Of a DNA stretch of 64,000 bases, positions 13,584 to 27,752 are shown piece by piece (position 1 is the stretch's first letter; each line of letters begins with the position of its first letter). Both the position numbers and the translations under genes were made by a program. The notes below the pieces were generated by a model. It made no database searches. It was not told the DNA's origin and worked only from the letters and a program-made list of their open reading frames with translations. Origin of the DNA: Chrysomallon squamiferum (taxonomy: Eukaryota > Mollusca > Gastropoda > Neomphalida > Peltospiridae). The stretch covers positions 164,501 to 228,500 of the forward strand of contig CM022667.1 in NCBI GenBank assembly GCA_012295275.1, written 5' to 3'.

Positions 13584-16480
13584 TAACAAAAATAAGTAAA
13601 ATAAAAGTAATATCTTTAATAGTAGCAGCAGCAGTAGTAGTAGTAATAGTAGTCATAGTAACAGTAATAATAATAACTTAATACAGGAAGAAAGTAATAA
13701 TAATGATTTTTGAAAGCAAAGTTATGTCTGACTAATGGTTGCAGTGAATTTCTGATCACTGGAAAACTGTTATTAAACGTAAGACTGGTTGTAAAGAAAA
13801 CAGGATTACCCATGTTTTATTATCAGTGGATTCTGGAAAACTGTTATTAAACGTAAGACAGGTTGTAAAGAAAACAGCATTACCCATGTTTTATTATCAG
13901 TGGATTATAGAAAACTGCTATTAAACGTAAGACTGGTTGTAAAGAAAACAGCATTACCCATGTTTTATTATCAGTGGATTCTGGAAAACTGCTATTAAAT
14001 GTAAGACTGGTTGTAAAGAAAACAGCATTACCCATGTTTTATTATCAGTGGATTCTGGAAAACTGCTATTAAACGTAAGACTGGTTGTAAAGAAAACAGC
14101 ATTACCCATGTTTTATTATCAGTGGATTCTGGAAAACTGCTATTAAACGTAAGACTGGTTGTAAAGAAAACAGCATTACCCATGTTTTATTATCAGAGGA
14201 TTCTGGAAAACTGCTATTAAACGAAAAACTGGTTGTAAAGAAAATAGCATTACCCATGTTTTATTATCAGAGGATTCTGGAAAACTGTTATTAAACGTAA
14301 GACTGGTTGTAAAGAAAACAGCATTACCCATGTTTTATTATCAGAGAATTCTGGAAAACTGCTATTAAACGTAAGACTGGTTGTAAAGAAAACAGCATTA
14401 CCCATGTTTTATTATCAGAGGATTCTGCAAACCTGCCCCAGATACTTCTAGTGTGCAGTGGGTCAGTGTAACGGGGAGAGGATTAACAAATGAAATTTCA
14501 GCTTTTGCCCTGTCGCCAGCTCGACCACGCCCTGGTAACTGAAAACAGAATCAAAAATTGATTAATACATACATACATATATACATATATATATATTTGT
14601 GTGTGTGTGTGCGTGCATGTGAGTGTGGGTGTAGATATAGAAAGGAAGATAGACAGATAGATAGACAGACTGACAGACAGACAGACAGACAGAGAGGCAG
14701 ACAGACAGACAGATAGATATACACACATATAACTCACAGCAAAATTTAATAAGTAACCCATGGTAAATTCAAGCAGGTTTCTTTTCTTATATCACAATCA
14801 TACAAAAAAAAACAAAAAAAAGAAGAAAAACAGTGAATAAATTGATGTGTGGAATGAACATGTTTTAGTATTCATATCAAATATATTTTGATAACAATAC
14901 GAAAATGGGTTCAGACCTTACATTGGTTCATATTTTTAGCCAAAAGTATTGTTTTATTTATTTTGTAAATTTTTGCAGCTTCGAATTTTTAGCCAATAGT
15001 ATTATTTCATTTATTAAGCATGTTTTTCTCTAGTTCATTTTATTTAGTGATTTTATTTGTTTGTTTGTTTTTGTAATTTATTTATTTATTATATATTTGT
15101 TTATATCAATTTTATATTATATTATTTTATATTATATTAAACTGTATTTACATTATATTATATTCTGTTCCATTACATTATATTATATTATATTACATTA
15201 CATAATATTATATTATATATTTATTTATTTATTTATTACTTACCCAGTCAAGCAGAGTTTGTTCTGGGCTCTTTTTGCCTTTTCTCATTTCAGTCTGTTA
15301 ATTTTAAATAGGATTATTTTACTTATTATAAAAGTTTTCTCTCACCCTCAGATTTCAATTTTGAAATTAACTATAGGAGGAAGCCTATGAAGTTTCGTGT
15401 TTAAAAATCTCAAAACTGTTAGACTGATTTTCTGTGTTGCATTACATGTAAGTATGATTTTGCATGTCATATTATTTGTATGTAATTTTTATGTGAAACT
15501 GTAAGGCAGTGATTCAAAGCTACCCAAATTTGACGCTGCCTGGGATCTGTACTAAACAAAAATTAAAACAATTTTTTTTTTTTAAAGTTTTTTGTTTTCC
15601 AGTTCATCTTATTTGTTTGTTTGTTTGTTTGTTTGCTTGCTTGACTGTTTGTATTTTATATACTACTTATTTCATTAATTATTTATTTATCATTTTTATC
15701 TATTTGTTCATTTACTTATTTATTTATTTTAATTATTTAATATAGTGTTTTTGGGTGTGCTTTTTTTATTATATTTATTTATTTAATTGTTTTTCTTGTT
15801 TTTTTTATTATATTTATTTATTTATTCATTTATTTATTTATCTGTTCATTTGTTTATTGTACTTATTTGTTGGTTTATTTATTTAATTGTATATCTTATG
15901 CTGTACTATACTAGACTATAATAATACTGCACTGTACTATGCTGTACTTTATTATATTATACTACACTTATACTAGTATTAAACTATACTATACTATACT
16001 CTACTCCATCTACTCTACTATGCAATGTTATGCCTTACTATACCATACCATACCATACTCTGCTCTGTTCTGCCATGCCATGCCATGCCATGCTATGCCA
16101 TACCATACCATACCATACCATACTCTATTCTACTCTACTCTTCTCTGCTCTATTCTACTCTACTCTTCTCTGCTCTATTCTACTCTACTCTTCTCTGCTC
16201 TATTCTACTCTACTCTACTAGATTTTACTACACTACATTACACTACATTTACAGTACTTATTTACATCTTACTTTGACAGTTAAGTGTGGCTTGCGCAGT
16301 CTCATTTCATCTGTTTTGGTGAAGATCTGTTCTGTTTCATCCACTCGTCCGAACGCTGTGATGTCCAGCAGACAGCAGTCCTGCAGTCTGCTCCTGTAGT
16401 CCTCGACCTTCACTGCCACCGTCATTATCTTCACTGAATAAATACATCAATAAATGAATGAATAAATAAATAAATAAATT

Positions 16481-16517
<37 letters not shown>

Positions 16518-18063
16518 GTAAATAAGTAAATTTAAAAATAAATAAATAAATAAATAAGTAAGTAAGTAAATAAATAAATAAATAAATAAAATAAAATTCA
16601 ATTAAATTCAAAATAAATAAAAATAATAATAAATAAATAAGTATTTAAATCAATAATTCTATAAATAAATAAAGTAAATAAGTAAAAAGTAAATAAATAA
16701 ATAAATAATTAAATTAAATTAAATTAAATTAATTAAAATGAAATATATAAAATTAAAATAAGATGAGAGATAAATAAATAAATAAATAAATAAATATATA
16801 AATAAATAAAATAAAATAAATGCATGTTTAATGTTTTAATCATAAAAGATATCTTTGCCATTTGCATTTTTACCTTTAGTACTTGAAACAATGGCTTAAC
16901 CATAGCAACAACCTTTGACATTTGCATGTTTCCTGTTATATTTTAGGATAATGGCTTAACTATCTTTCACATTTGTTTTTAGTGCTTAAAACAGTGATGA
17001 CCCTTGATATTTGCATATTAACCCTTACTAAATAAAACAATACTTTAACCACCTTTGACATTTGTATCTTTACTTTTATAGTTTAAATCAATTCCTTACC
17101 CAATATGCTGACCTCTGACATTTGCATATTTACTATTTAATACTTAAGACATTGGATTAAACATATCAACAGCCTCTGACATCTGCATATATAACTATTA
17201 CATCATAACACAGCGTAACCATAACAACAACCTTCTGACAATTGCATGTCATCTGTTATATTTTTTAAGACAGTGATTTACCCCTAACGACGACCTCTGA
17301 CATTTTTGCTTACCTTCACCGCCTTTCAGTGTCATCTTATATGGTTCTGACTTGCACTTCTCATAAGGGACACCTGTGTAAAAGACAGTTTTAGCAGTGA
17401 GACGACCACTGACATGTCTTGTGTCCTCGCTGGTGTTGGTGATCTTCATCTGAATGTCAAAGTCCTGACCGACGTAGATGTCGTCACTGAACAACAGATG
17501 AAACTTCACATCCTGAAAGAGAAGTAATAACGATGATGATGATGATGATGACGATGATAACTATAATGATAATAATTAGAATTGCAATATAATGATGATA
17601 ATAATGATGATTTTAGACATGATGATGATGATGATAATAACAATATTGATAATAACAGCATATAGTAATAATGATGCTGATGATAATAATAGTAATATAA
17701 TAATGATGATACTGGTAACAGCTGGTAACAACAACAACAACAACAACAACAACAATAATAATAATAATAATAATAATAATTAGCATCATCATCATCATAA
17801 TAACAATATTATATGAATTGTTGTAAAAGCTGAAACTGAAACTGTTTACTTACTTTTTGCCCGTGTTGGTATATGTCCTTTGGAGCGGAAGAGCCAAGCT
17901 GATTGGCTTTCAGGACAGCCACACGTTCTCCATCAGAACCTGACCAATCAGAAAGAGTTTAACAAATGTGTTTAGAAAACTGGTGTTAAAGTAGCTATAA
18001 AGTAAAACAAATAATTCTCTTCCTTTCTCTCTCTCTCAACACACACACACACACACCTTTCTC

Positions 18064-18128
<65 letters not shown>

Positions 18129-19021
18129 TCACACAAAGTCACATACCAACATTCTCTCTTTATCAAAGACTATATGCACCTACCAAAATTTTATTTTCCT
18201 TCATAATTCAACACACTTTGTATTTTAAGTTTTGCTTCAAAAACACAAACAATAATTTCCGCAACCCCATTTTTCTGAAATTGTAGAACCACCCATGATT
18301 ACCTTCAGCAAACTTGTATCTGTGTGTGATATCTTCTCTATCACAACTACCCACAGTCTTGGTACTGATGTTTTTGCCAACTCTAGAGAAAAAAAAACAA
18401 CAACCCAAAAACCTTTAAATTCTGAATTAAAAAAAGATGTGCTTAACTTTACTGTCAAGCTTTAAGAATATTCTAAATGCATTACATATTATGATTAAAA
18501 TAAGAAATATTAAACTTTTTGAAAGAACATCCTAAACATAAGTTATTGCTTTGTGTTATTTTGTTACCAATCTTTGATAACAATAAAGTATGGTATTGAA
18601 ATAATTATATTAAACATGGCATTCAAGGTTATTTTATTTTTAATATATAATTTATACACAGATTAAGTATTCAATGACTTTTCAATAAGTTATACTATCT
18701 TTTATAGTTTTATTAACATTTATATATATATATTATTTATTTATAAAAATTATGAAAAACCAGAAAAAGCTGTACTATTAGTTTATAATAATTTTCTTTA
18801 ACTTACGCTTTTTTGTCCACATAAACCATTTTCATTTTGCCGTAATGATCAGTCGTCCAGTAAATACGATCTGCATTCACCTCCGCAAACACAAATGGAG
18901 AATCAAATGGAAGATTTACCTCCCCTTGTTTAATGGCCTCCACAGAAACCGGTCCACAGCAATAAACACCTTGAAAAAAAAAAAAAATAATAATAATAAT
19001 AATAAATCAATATTATATCCA

Positions 19022-19078
<57 letters not shown>

Positions 19079-20548
19079 ATATTATTTTGGACCACAGATA
19101 ATTCATAATCATCATATCTACCATCACTGGTTTCTTGTGGGGTTGCATCAACTGCCTGCCAGCCACCAAATCCTGTAGGAAGATCTGGTCTAGCCATGAA
19201 GACTTCATTCCATACGTGGAAATTCCTGAACAAGAACAAAAAGGGATTCTATATCTATAAATATATATATATATATATTAAACTCTGGATGAAAATAACA
19301 GAACATTGGAAAATTGGAAGGATTATAAGAATGATGATGAAAAATATTAAAGAGCAGACTGATGGATAATGATGAAGATGGTGCTGATGATGGAAAATGA
19401 TGCAGAAATATATTTGTTGGAATTATAATCCAATCTGAATCTAAATATTACCTTTAACAAAAAATTAATCAACCTTTAACAAAATCGAATTAAACTTTTA
19501 CTGAATTGAATATAATTTCTAACTCAATGAATTAGGTTTTTACTGAATTGAATTAAATTTACCAAACTGAATCAAATTTCTTACTAAATGAATCATATTT
19601 TCACTGAAATGAATCAAATTTCTCACTGAACTGAATCAAACTCTTACCAAAATCAATTAAATTTCACAACAGATTGAATGATATTTCTCGTGAAATTGAA
19701 TTAATTTTGAATCAGACTCTTACCAAATTGAATCAAAATTTCTTGAATCATCTGCTTCTCCATCAGGATTAATATGGTAGTCAATGGTGATACTGCCATC
19801 TGTATCGTGAGCAGACGCAAAGTTTGTGACGCTTCTTGCTGGGATTCCAAGGGCTCTGCATACTAGAAGGTCACAGAAAAAGAAGGCAATTTAAAGTTAA
19901 AAGACTTCTCATATTATTTTAATTTTGAAATAAATTTCTTTCTTTTCTGTTATCTGTTAATATTTAAAAAAGTCAACAGGATGGAAAAGGTGAGTCCTAG
20001 CCAAAGTTCTTTTTTTTTTCTTAAAACTTAGAAAAAACAAATCTGCAAATTTTAGGCACTAATTTTACACTTTATATAACATTATTATATAAATATATAC
20101 ATAAATGCTGAACTAAACAAATTAAATTATAGTAATGGTCATTATAAAATCTTCTTTGTATTATTTCAAACTGCACAGTTGTTTTTTTATGCACTGATCA
20201 TCAATCAAAAATTAGAATTGTCATAAAATGAAAGTAAAATTAATACAAAAACATTTTTTGGTAAACTTCTGAGATTTCTACTAAGTGGTGATAACTCTGT
20301 AATAGACTAAGCACTGACCAGTTGTGACCACTCCAGAAAACACCCAACACTGTCCAAACTTGACTGGCATTGAGGTCTTATAATACTCTTCCAAGATGGC
20401 CACACTTCCTGTCCAGGACAGAGGCGATTTGCCAGATTCGTAATTTCCTGACCAGTTACCAACAAGAACACCTCCATCATCTGGAGCATTTACCTGTTTT
20501 AAACAATAAATAACACTTGATGAAATACAGGCAGACATATCACTTAAA

Positions 20549-20604
<56 letters not shown>

Positions 20605-21124
20605 TAACAGTAATAAACAATACTACTACTAATAACATTAACAATAACAATAAAACAGCAACAGTACAAAAATCACAATTAATTCTTGATTCAAACAGAT
20701 ATATTTGATTTTCACATTAAGAAACAACTATACTGAAAGTAAGACATGGAAGATTACTTCATCAAACATTTATCTTTTTTCTTTTGTCTTCATTTTTATT
20801 TTATTTTTATTTTTTTTCATTTTTCAATAAGTTTTCTTTTATATTCACTTTTCAACAAACAGAACAGTGACATAACTTTGACCTAAACTACTCATTTGTA
20901 ACCCTCAATCCAAGACGCATTGCTTGATAACAAAAATTAAAAATGTTTAATTCTAGAGGCTGGTGAGTATTACTTAACTAACAAGCTTCTGTTCCTGAAT
21001 TAGTTCTGTAATGTAATTGCACACAGGGTATGTGAATACACAGAGGTGAATGACCAGAGTAAGGATAAAATATTTAATTTAATGATGGATACAACACATC
21101 TTTATTATAGAATAATATGACATC

Positions 21125-21172
<48 letters not shown>

Positions 21173-22536
21173 ATGTATATTATGTGTATGTATATATATA
21201 ATTAACAGCCTATAGATAAAAACAAAGATAGAGAGAAGAAACCCCTTTTCTGTCACATTACTCATTTACTGGCAGCTGTTTTTTTTTTGTTGTTGTTGTT
21301 GTTTTAGGTTGATTTTTTTTGTATATATGCACATTCCTCATAGATAGGATGAACTGTTTACCACAGCTTCTGTGGAGCAGTGGTCAGATTGGGAAATTAG
21401 AATACACTGAGTAAATTTGTCATCATCAGTGCTGTCTAAGCAATAAACTACAGCATACACTTCAGATGAATGACAAAATGTTGTTTTTTTTTTTAAAAGG
21501 GGGCAAAAATTATGAAAAAAATAATAATAATAAAATAAAATAAATAAAAAACATTTCATGATTCTCACCATTGCTGATATTTTCCTGGTTACTGGTATAG
21601 GATTTCCTCTAGCAGTCCAGTTGAGACCAGATTCATCCAAAATCTTCATGGCACAGTCCAGTACAAGTCCTTGAAACTAGTCAAAGAAACAATGAGTAAG
21701 ATTTAGAAAATATTCTTTTTTTGTTGTTGTTGTTTTTTTTGACAGTTTAAAATTCATTGAAACTGGATAAGATGTAATAAGTAAGGTTTAGATAATACTG
21801 TTTTATATTTCAATGAGCTGTCCCATACATGTACTTGACACTATTCAATGAAATGAGGTAAGGTTTAGATAATAGTATTTGTTTTTGTAATCTTTACTGT
21901 ATAGTTCAATACATATCTTTGAAACAAATTGATAGAACTATACTAGTGTTAAAGTTTAAATAAGAAATTTTTTTGATTTCTTTGACTTATACAAGTCCTT
22001 GACACAAGTCAGTAAAATTATTAAGTAAAGTTTAGATAACAAAATGCTAATTTTAGTATAGTGTATGTTACTGAAACTAGTAAAAGAAACAATAAGTAAC
22101 ATTTAGATAATAGTTTTTTTTAGACTTAATCATCTTTTTGCATCAATGCAATGAAATGATTACTTTTGTTTTTCAAAATATATATAATGAAGTTAGAATT
22201 CTATGATTTCAAATTCCTCTCTATATATATATATATATATATATAGCTTAGATAAAATGCAATTATTACTAAATTCACCTGTCCAAAATTCCATGGTTTT
22301 GGAGTTATCTTTCTTGAAGATCCTGAATAAATCCTTCCAGTCTCATTAAGGACATACTCTTCAAGTTCTCTTGTTTCTGGCATGTAGACCATGTCATCTT
22401 AAAAATATTTAAAATATTTATATAAAGTATGATGATGATAATGATGGTCATGGTGATGATGATGGTGATGATGATAATAATAATAGTAGTAGTAGTAATA
22501 ATACTAATAATGATGGTGACAATGATGATTATTCAA

Positions 22537-22575
<39 letters not shown>

Positions 22576-22764
22576 TTTGTATATATATATATGGGTTTTT
22601 ATGAGAATATATAATTCCTTGGTCTTAAATAATGAAAAAATACCATCTACATTCTTTCAAGTCTGAATTTAAAAATACATTAAAATACCCAAAAGATAGT
22701 TTGTTTAGGATTTTTATAATTACGGTTTTGTATGTATGTATGTGCTTATGCAGGACTATATGTT

Positions 22765-22801
<37 letters not shown>

Positions 22802-24779
22802 AAATATATACATGTATGTATGTACATATATCTACCTTTACTCCAAGGATTAAACAGAATATAAATTGGATCCTTATGGTTGTATCTGTAGATGGAAAGT
22901 TTGTTGTTATGCTTTTTGACCACATCGATCTTGAACTTCCATTTTCCAATAAAGCACTGGGGTGGTGTTGCTATGGTTACATGGAGGTTATTCTCCTCCT
23001 GCTTCAGGATCCATGCCCCCCAGTCCTTTGGTTCATCTTTTTCAGACAAAACAAACTCTATGTGTGTCCTCTTGCTGGGCATGGGGTTATCTCCTGAATG
23101 AGAATCAGTTAGTAGATTATTAAGCAGATTAATTATTTTTATATCTATCATTATCTATCTCAGTCTTCTGTTTTATCTCTCTCTGTCTCTCTCTAACTTT
23201 CTCTTTGTGTCACACTCTCTAACTCTCTTTCTGTTTCTCACTGTCTCTCTGTCTCTCTAACTCTTTCTTTCTGTTTCTCTGTCTCTCTCTTTCTTTCATT
23301 CTCTAAGTCTCTCTCTTTATTTCTTTCATTCTCTCTCTCTGTGTCTCTCTCTTCTTTTCTTTTTTTATGTTTGTAAGTTTGTAAGGGAGATAAATGAGGA
23401 ACCAAAACTAAATGTAAGGGAGATAAATCATAAAGAAGTATATGTATAAACTATAATACTAATAGAGATAACTAAAATTATTTATTTATTTATTTTTTTT
23501 TTTTAAATCTGAATGAAAATTAGATGTTAGTTGAATATTAATACATTTTATCAGAGGAAGAATCTAAAACAGTAAGTCTGTCATTATTATTATTACCATG
23601 GATATAAAATGATATAAATAAAAATAAAATTCTTAATACTGTTGTTGTAATGAATAGTAAATCAATTTAAAAAAAAAAAAAAAAAAATGTTTTGTCATTG
23701 TATAATAAAATGCTGATCTGATTTCAACTTTTAAGTAATCTTACTTTTCATCACCTTAGCAACCCAGAACATCAATCTCATTCATACGATTAAAAAACGA
23801 CCAACTTGGATGATCAAGTCACTTGGATGATTTAAATGATAACACCTTTTTTTTTTTTGATAATACGAATGACTTACCAGCCTGAAAGATGAGTCGCAGG
23901 TCATCGTCCTTGACACGGTAAGGTCGATTGAAGTGGATTGTGATGTTAAATGGCTGACCTCTTCGAACGACCAGCTGAGGATTGACGAGTCTCCTCGGGG
24001 TCGGTGATGTCGTACTCATCAGTGTGGTGGCTCTTAGCGTTTTCAACAACGTTGTAGTTCACACCACTCACAGACAGAAGACCATCAACAGCATTGTCTG
24101 GAACTGGATAAAAAAAATAATAATAATAAATAAAGTACCAGTTACGTAATAAATAAAAATATTTTTTGTAAAGTAATTTTGTAATAATTCAAAATTATTT
24201 ATTTACAGACGTTAATGAAGATATATATTTTTTTTTTTGATGTTTGTGTTGTTGTTTATTTTATTTTATTTCCTCCATAAAGAAGAATTTTTCATTTTGA
24301 AAGTGGCTTTTTTTTTTAATTTTCAGCATGACCAGTACAGTATGCATTATAAGAAAATCATAATGAATTAAGTGTGATAAATTATTTTTTAATGATTAAA
24401 AATTATCAAAATTTTCCATTTATGTCAAATCCATGTTAACGTAATCATCTTTTAATCTTTTTTGTTTTATGAAAACTACAAAAAAAAATAATAATAATTA
24501 CTTTTATAACTTACACAGTTTATAACTAATATTTAAATCTGAAATTTTCCATAATGTTCTTTAACTATAAATAAAACATTATGAAGAGTCTTTTTATATA
24601 TTGTCACAATATGAACATTACATATAATGTTGACCATTTGCAAAAATGCCAGAACCAAAAATAAGATTTTTTTTTTATGAGATACTGTCAGGAAAAAGAC
24701 CTCTGATAATAATATTGGTTTTATATGTTTGTTATTATTATTATTGTTGTTGTTATTATTATTGTTATTATTGTTATTA

Positions 24780-24814
<35 letters not shown>

Positions 24815-24948
24815 GCTATATATAATGATTATAATGAAGAGTGAAATTGGCACTTAATAATATAACAGCGATATAAAGTTCATCATTATTATCATCATCA
24901 TCATTATTATTATAATTACTACTGTCATTATCATTATTATTATTACTA

Positions 24949-25013
<65 letters not shown>

Positions 25014-27714
25014 AACATGAAAAAGAAAATAATACATTTTAGATTTATTAAAACTGTTACTAGATTTTCAAAATAAAATTTTCTTTTTGTAATTTTTTTG
25101 TTCTTCTTTATTTAACATTTGCTCACAACCACTCTTGTTACACATACATATTTTATTACACTAAGACATGTCAAATGTGGGTTATATATTTTAAAATATG
25201 CATCACAGTTTACATCATGCCAGGATTTTTATTTATCTTTAATTTTTTTTATTATTATTTTTTTTTTTAATTATCTAATTCAAGAGTAGATAGGTGTGTC
25301 AAAAGTGAAATTTAAACAAGGAAAACATTTATAATTGTTTTCTTTTTAAATGTTTCTATTTAATCTTTTGTTTCCATTGTCAAATCTGGCTTTGTAGATT
25401 GTGACGTATAATATAAAACCTCTAAAAGGAAACTATATTTGAAAAATAAAATGAAAACCAGATGCAGACGTTTTTGATAAAATCATCTATTTAAAAATAA
25501 TAAATATTTTATATTGTAATATTTCTAAATAAATGCACAATTTTGAGTTATGTTAATTATTTAACAAATCTTTTTTAATTAATATAAATAATACTCTATG
25601 TAATAAAAATGAAGCCATGAAATTAATGTTATTTCAAAAGTTATTTCATTTCAGATTTTTTTTAAATAATGAAAATATAATTGTGTGTTATAAAAATAAA
25701 GCTATGTCTGCAGTTTAAAGTTAAAATGACATTTCCATAGGGTGTGTTTAAAATTTCCTGTGAGAAGAAAAGAAAATTATGGCTATTATAGCACTTTAAA
25801 TGTCATTTGTTTCACGTTTTTTCTTTATCAATTTTCCATCATCTCTATTCTTCTTCTTTTTTTTTTTTAAATTTTCAAAACATTTAGTTTTTTTCATAGA
25901 AAAAATACAACACTTATTGACTTATCTTATTTATTTATTTATTTAATTATCTTTTTCTTTTTTCTTTTTCTTATTTCCTTTCTTTCTTTAAGTTAGGTGA
26001 ATTATAGACTATTCACTGGTCAGATAAATTATAAATCAATGTGTTATATTCCAGATAAATTATAGACCAATGAGTTATATTACAGACAAATTATAGACCA
26101 ATGAGTTATATTACAGACAAATTATAGATCAATGAGTTATATTACAGACAAATTATAGATCAATGAGTTTTATATTCCAGATAAATTATAGACCAATGAG
26201 TTATATTACAGACAAATTATAGATCAATGAGTTATATTACAGACAAATTATAGATCAATGAGTTATATTACAGACAAATTATAGATCAATGAGTTATATT
26301 CCAGATAAATTATAGACCAATGAGTTATATTACAGACAAATTATAGATCAATGAGTTATATTACAGACAAATTATAGATCAATGAGTTATATTACAGACA
26401 AATTATAGATCAATGAGTTATATTACAGACAAATTATAGATCAGTGAGTTATATTACAGACAAATTATAGATCAATGAGTTATATTCCAGATAAATTATA
26501 GACCAATGAGTTATATTACAGACAAATTATAGATCAATGAGTTATATTACAGACAAATTATAGATCAATGAGTTATATTACAGACAAATTATAGATCAAT
26601 GAGTTATATTCCAGATAAATTATAGACCAATGAGTTATATTACAGACAAATTATAGATCAATGAGTTATATTACAGACAAATTATAGATCAATGAGTTAT
26701 ATTACAGACAAATTATAGATCAATGAGTTATATTCCAGATAAATTATAGACCAATGAGTTATATTCCAGATAAATTAAAGACCAATGTGTTATATTCCAG
26801 ATAAATTAAAGACCAATGTGTTATATTCCAAACATATAGACACCTGAGTTACACTCCAGGTAAATTACAGACTCTGAGCTAAAGTCCAGGTAATTATAGA
26901 CCACTGAGTAACAACAGTCCAGATAAAATATGGATCACTCAGTTACAGCTAAGGTAAATGTATAGACCAGTGAGTTACAGTCCAGGTAACACATAAATCA
27001 CTGAATTATACTCCAGATGAGCTACTGGTCATTTAAATTATTGACTAGTGAGTCCAGGTGACTTTCAGATCCCAGAGGTCGATGAATTAAAGACCCGGTC
27101 AGTTATGTCGCTGTTATGACTTATATGAATGCTGTAATCATTCAAACAGGAGTCCAGTTCTCTCTGCTGCAAGGTAAAAGTTTCAAGTATGGTGTGAGCA
27201 GATGCAAAACAAGCTTCCTTTATCAGCAGTAAGTGTCTGTAAACGGCATCTAAAAATACCTCATTCACGGTGTCATTCTAAGCACATCTAATCAAATATT
27301 TGCTTGCAGGGATAACTGCAGTGCACCAAAGATAAATTACTCTTTTCATTTCTCCATGGGTTTCTGTTTACATGGGTTGGTGTTGAAGTATACAGAGATG
27401 TGTTAGATGTCTGGGTAATTTAAAGTTTTATTTTTAATCTTTGTAAAATGTTCAGCAGCGAAATGTTTCATAGTTTTAAATTTTAGAATTTCTTTTTACC
27501 TTTTTAATGCACTTTTCTGTAATAAAATGTTTTTTTTAGTAATTGAAAGTTCTTGTTATATATACATATACCCAAACATGCACACAAGCACATATTTGTA
27601 TATATGTATGTGTGGTTATGTATGTCTGTGTGTGTGTGTGTGTGTGTGGATAGATATATAGATATAGATAGACAGATAGACAGATAATGATAGATAGACA
27701 GATAATAATCGAGC

Positions 27715-27752
<38 letters not shown>

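Noticed and set aside
12660-14401. A missing transglutaminase exon between exons 14 and 15
   Set aside because: At first exon 14 seemed to end earlier (at GCAG|GTTTGC) in the wrong phase. Extending it to CATGG|GTAATG gives phase 2, matches exon 15 and restores the usual length of the C-terminal barrel.
13616-14430. Possibility that the 74-bp direct repeats are a CRISPR array
   Set aside because: The repeats are contiguous with no unique spacers and lie in a eukaryotic intron; the unit is derived from the neighbouring exon end.
18916-19239. A single 107-codon frame spanning the exon 8 coding segment and a GA/CT repeat
   Set aside because: Only the part upstream of the GT donor at 19122 is transglutaminase; the (RE)n tail is the CT microsatellite in the intron.
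26039-26832. Possibility that the 31-bp repeats are a CRISPR array
   Set aside because: Repeats are head-to-tail with no spacers, and the genome is clearly eukaryotic.
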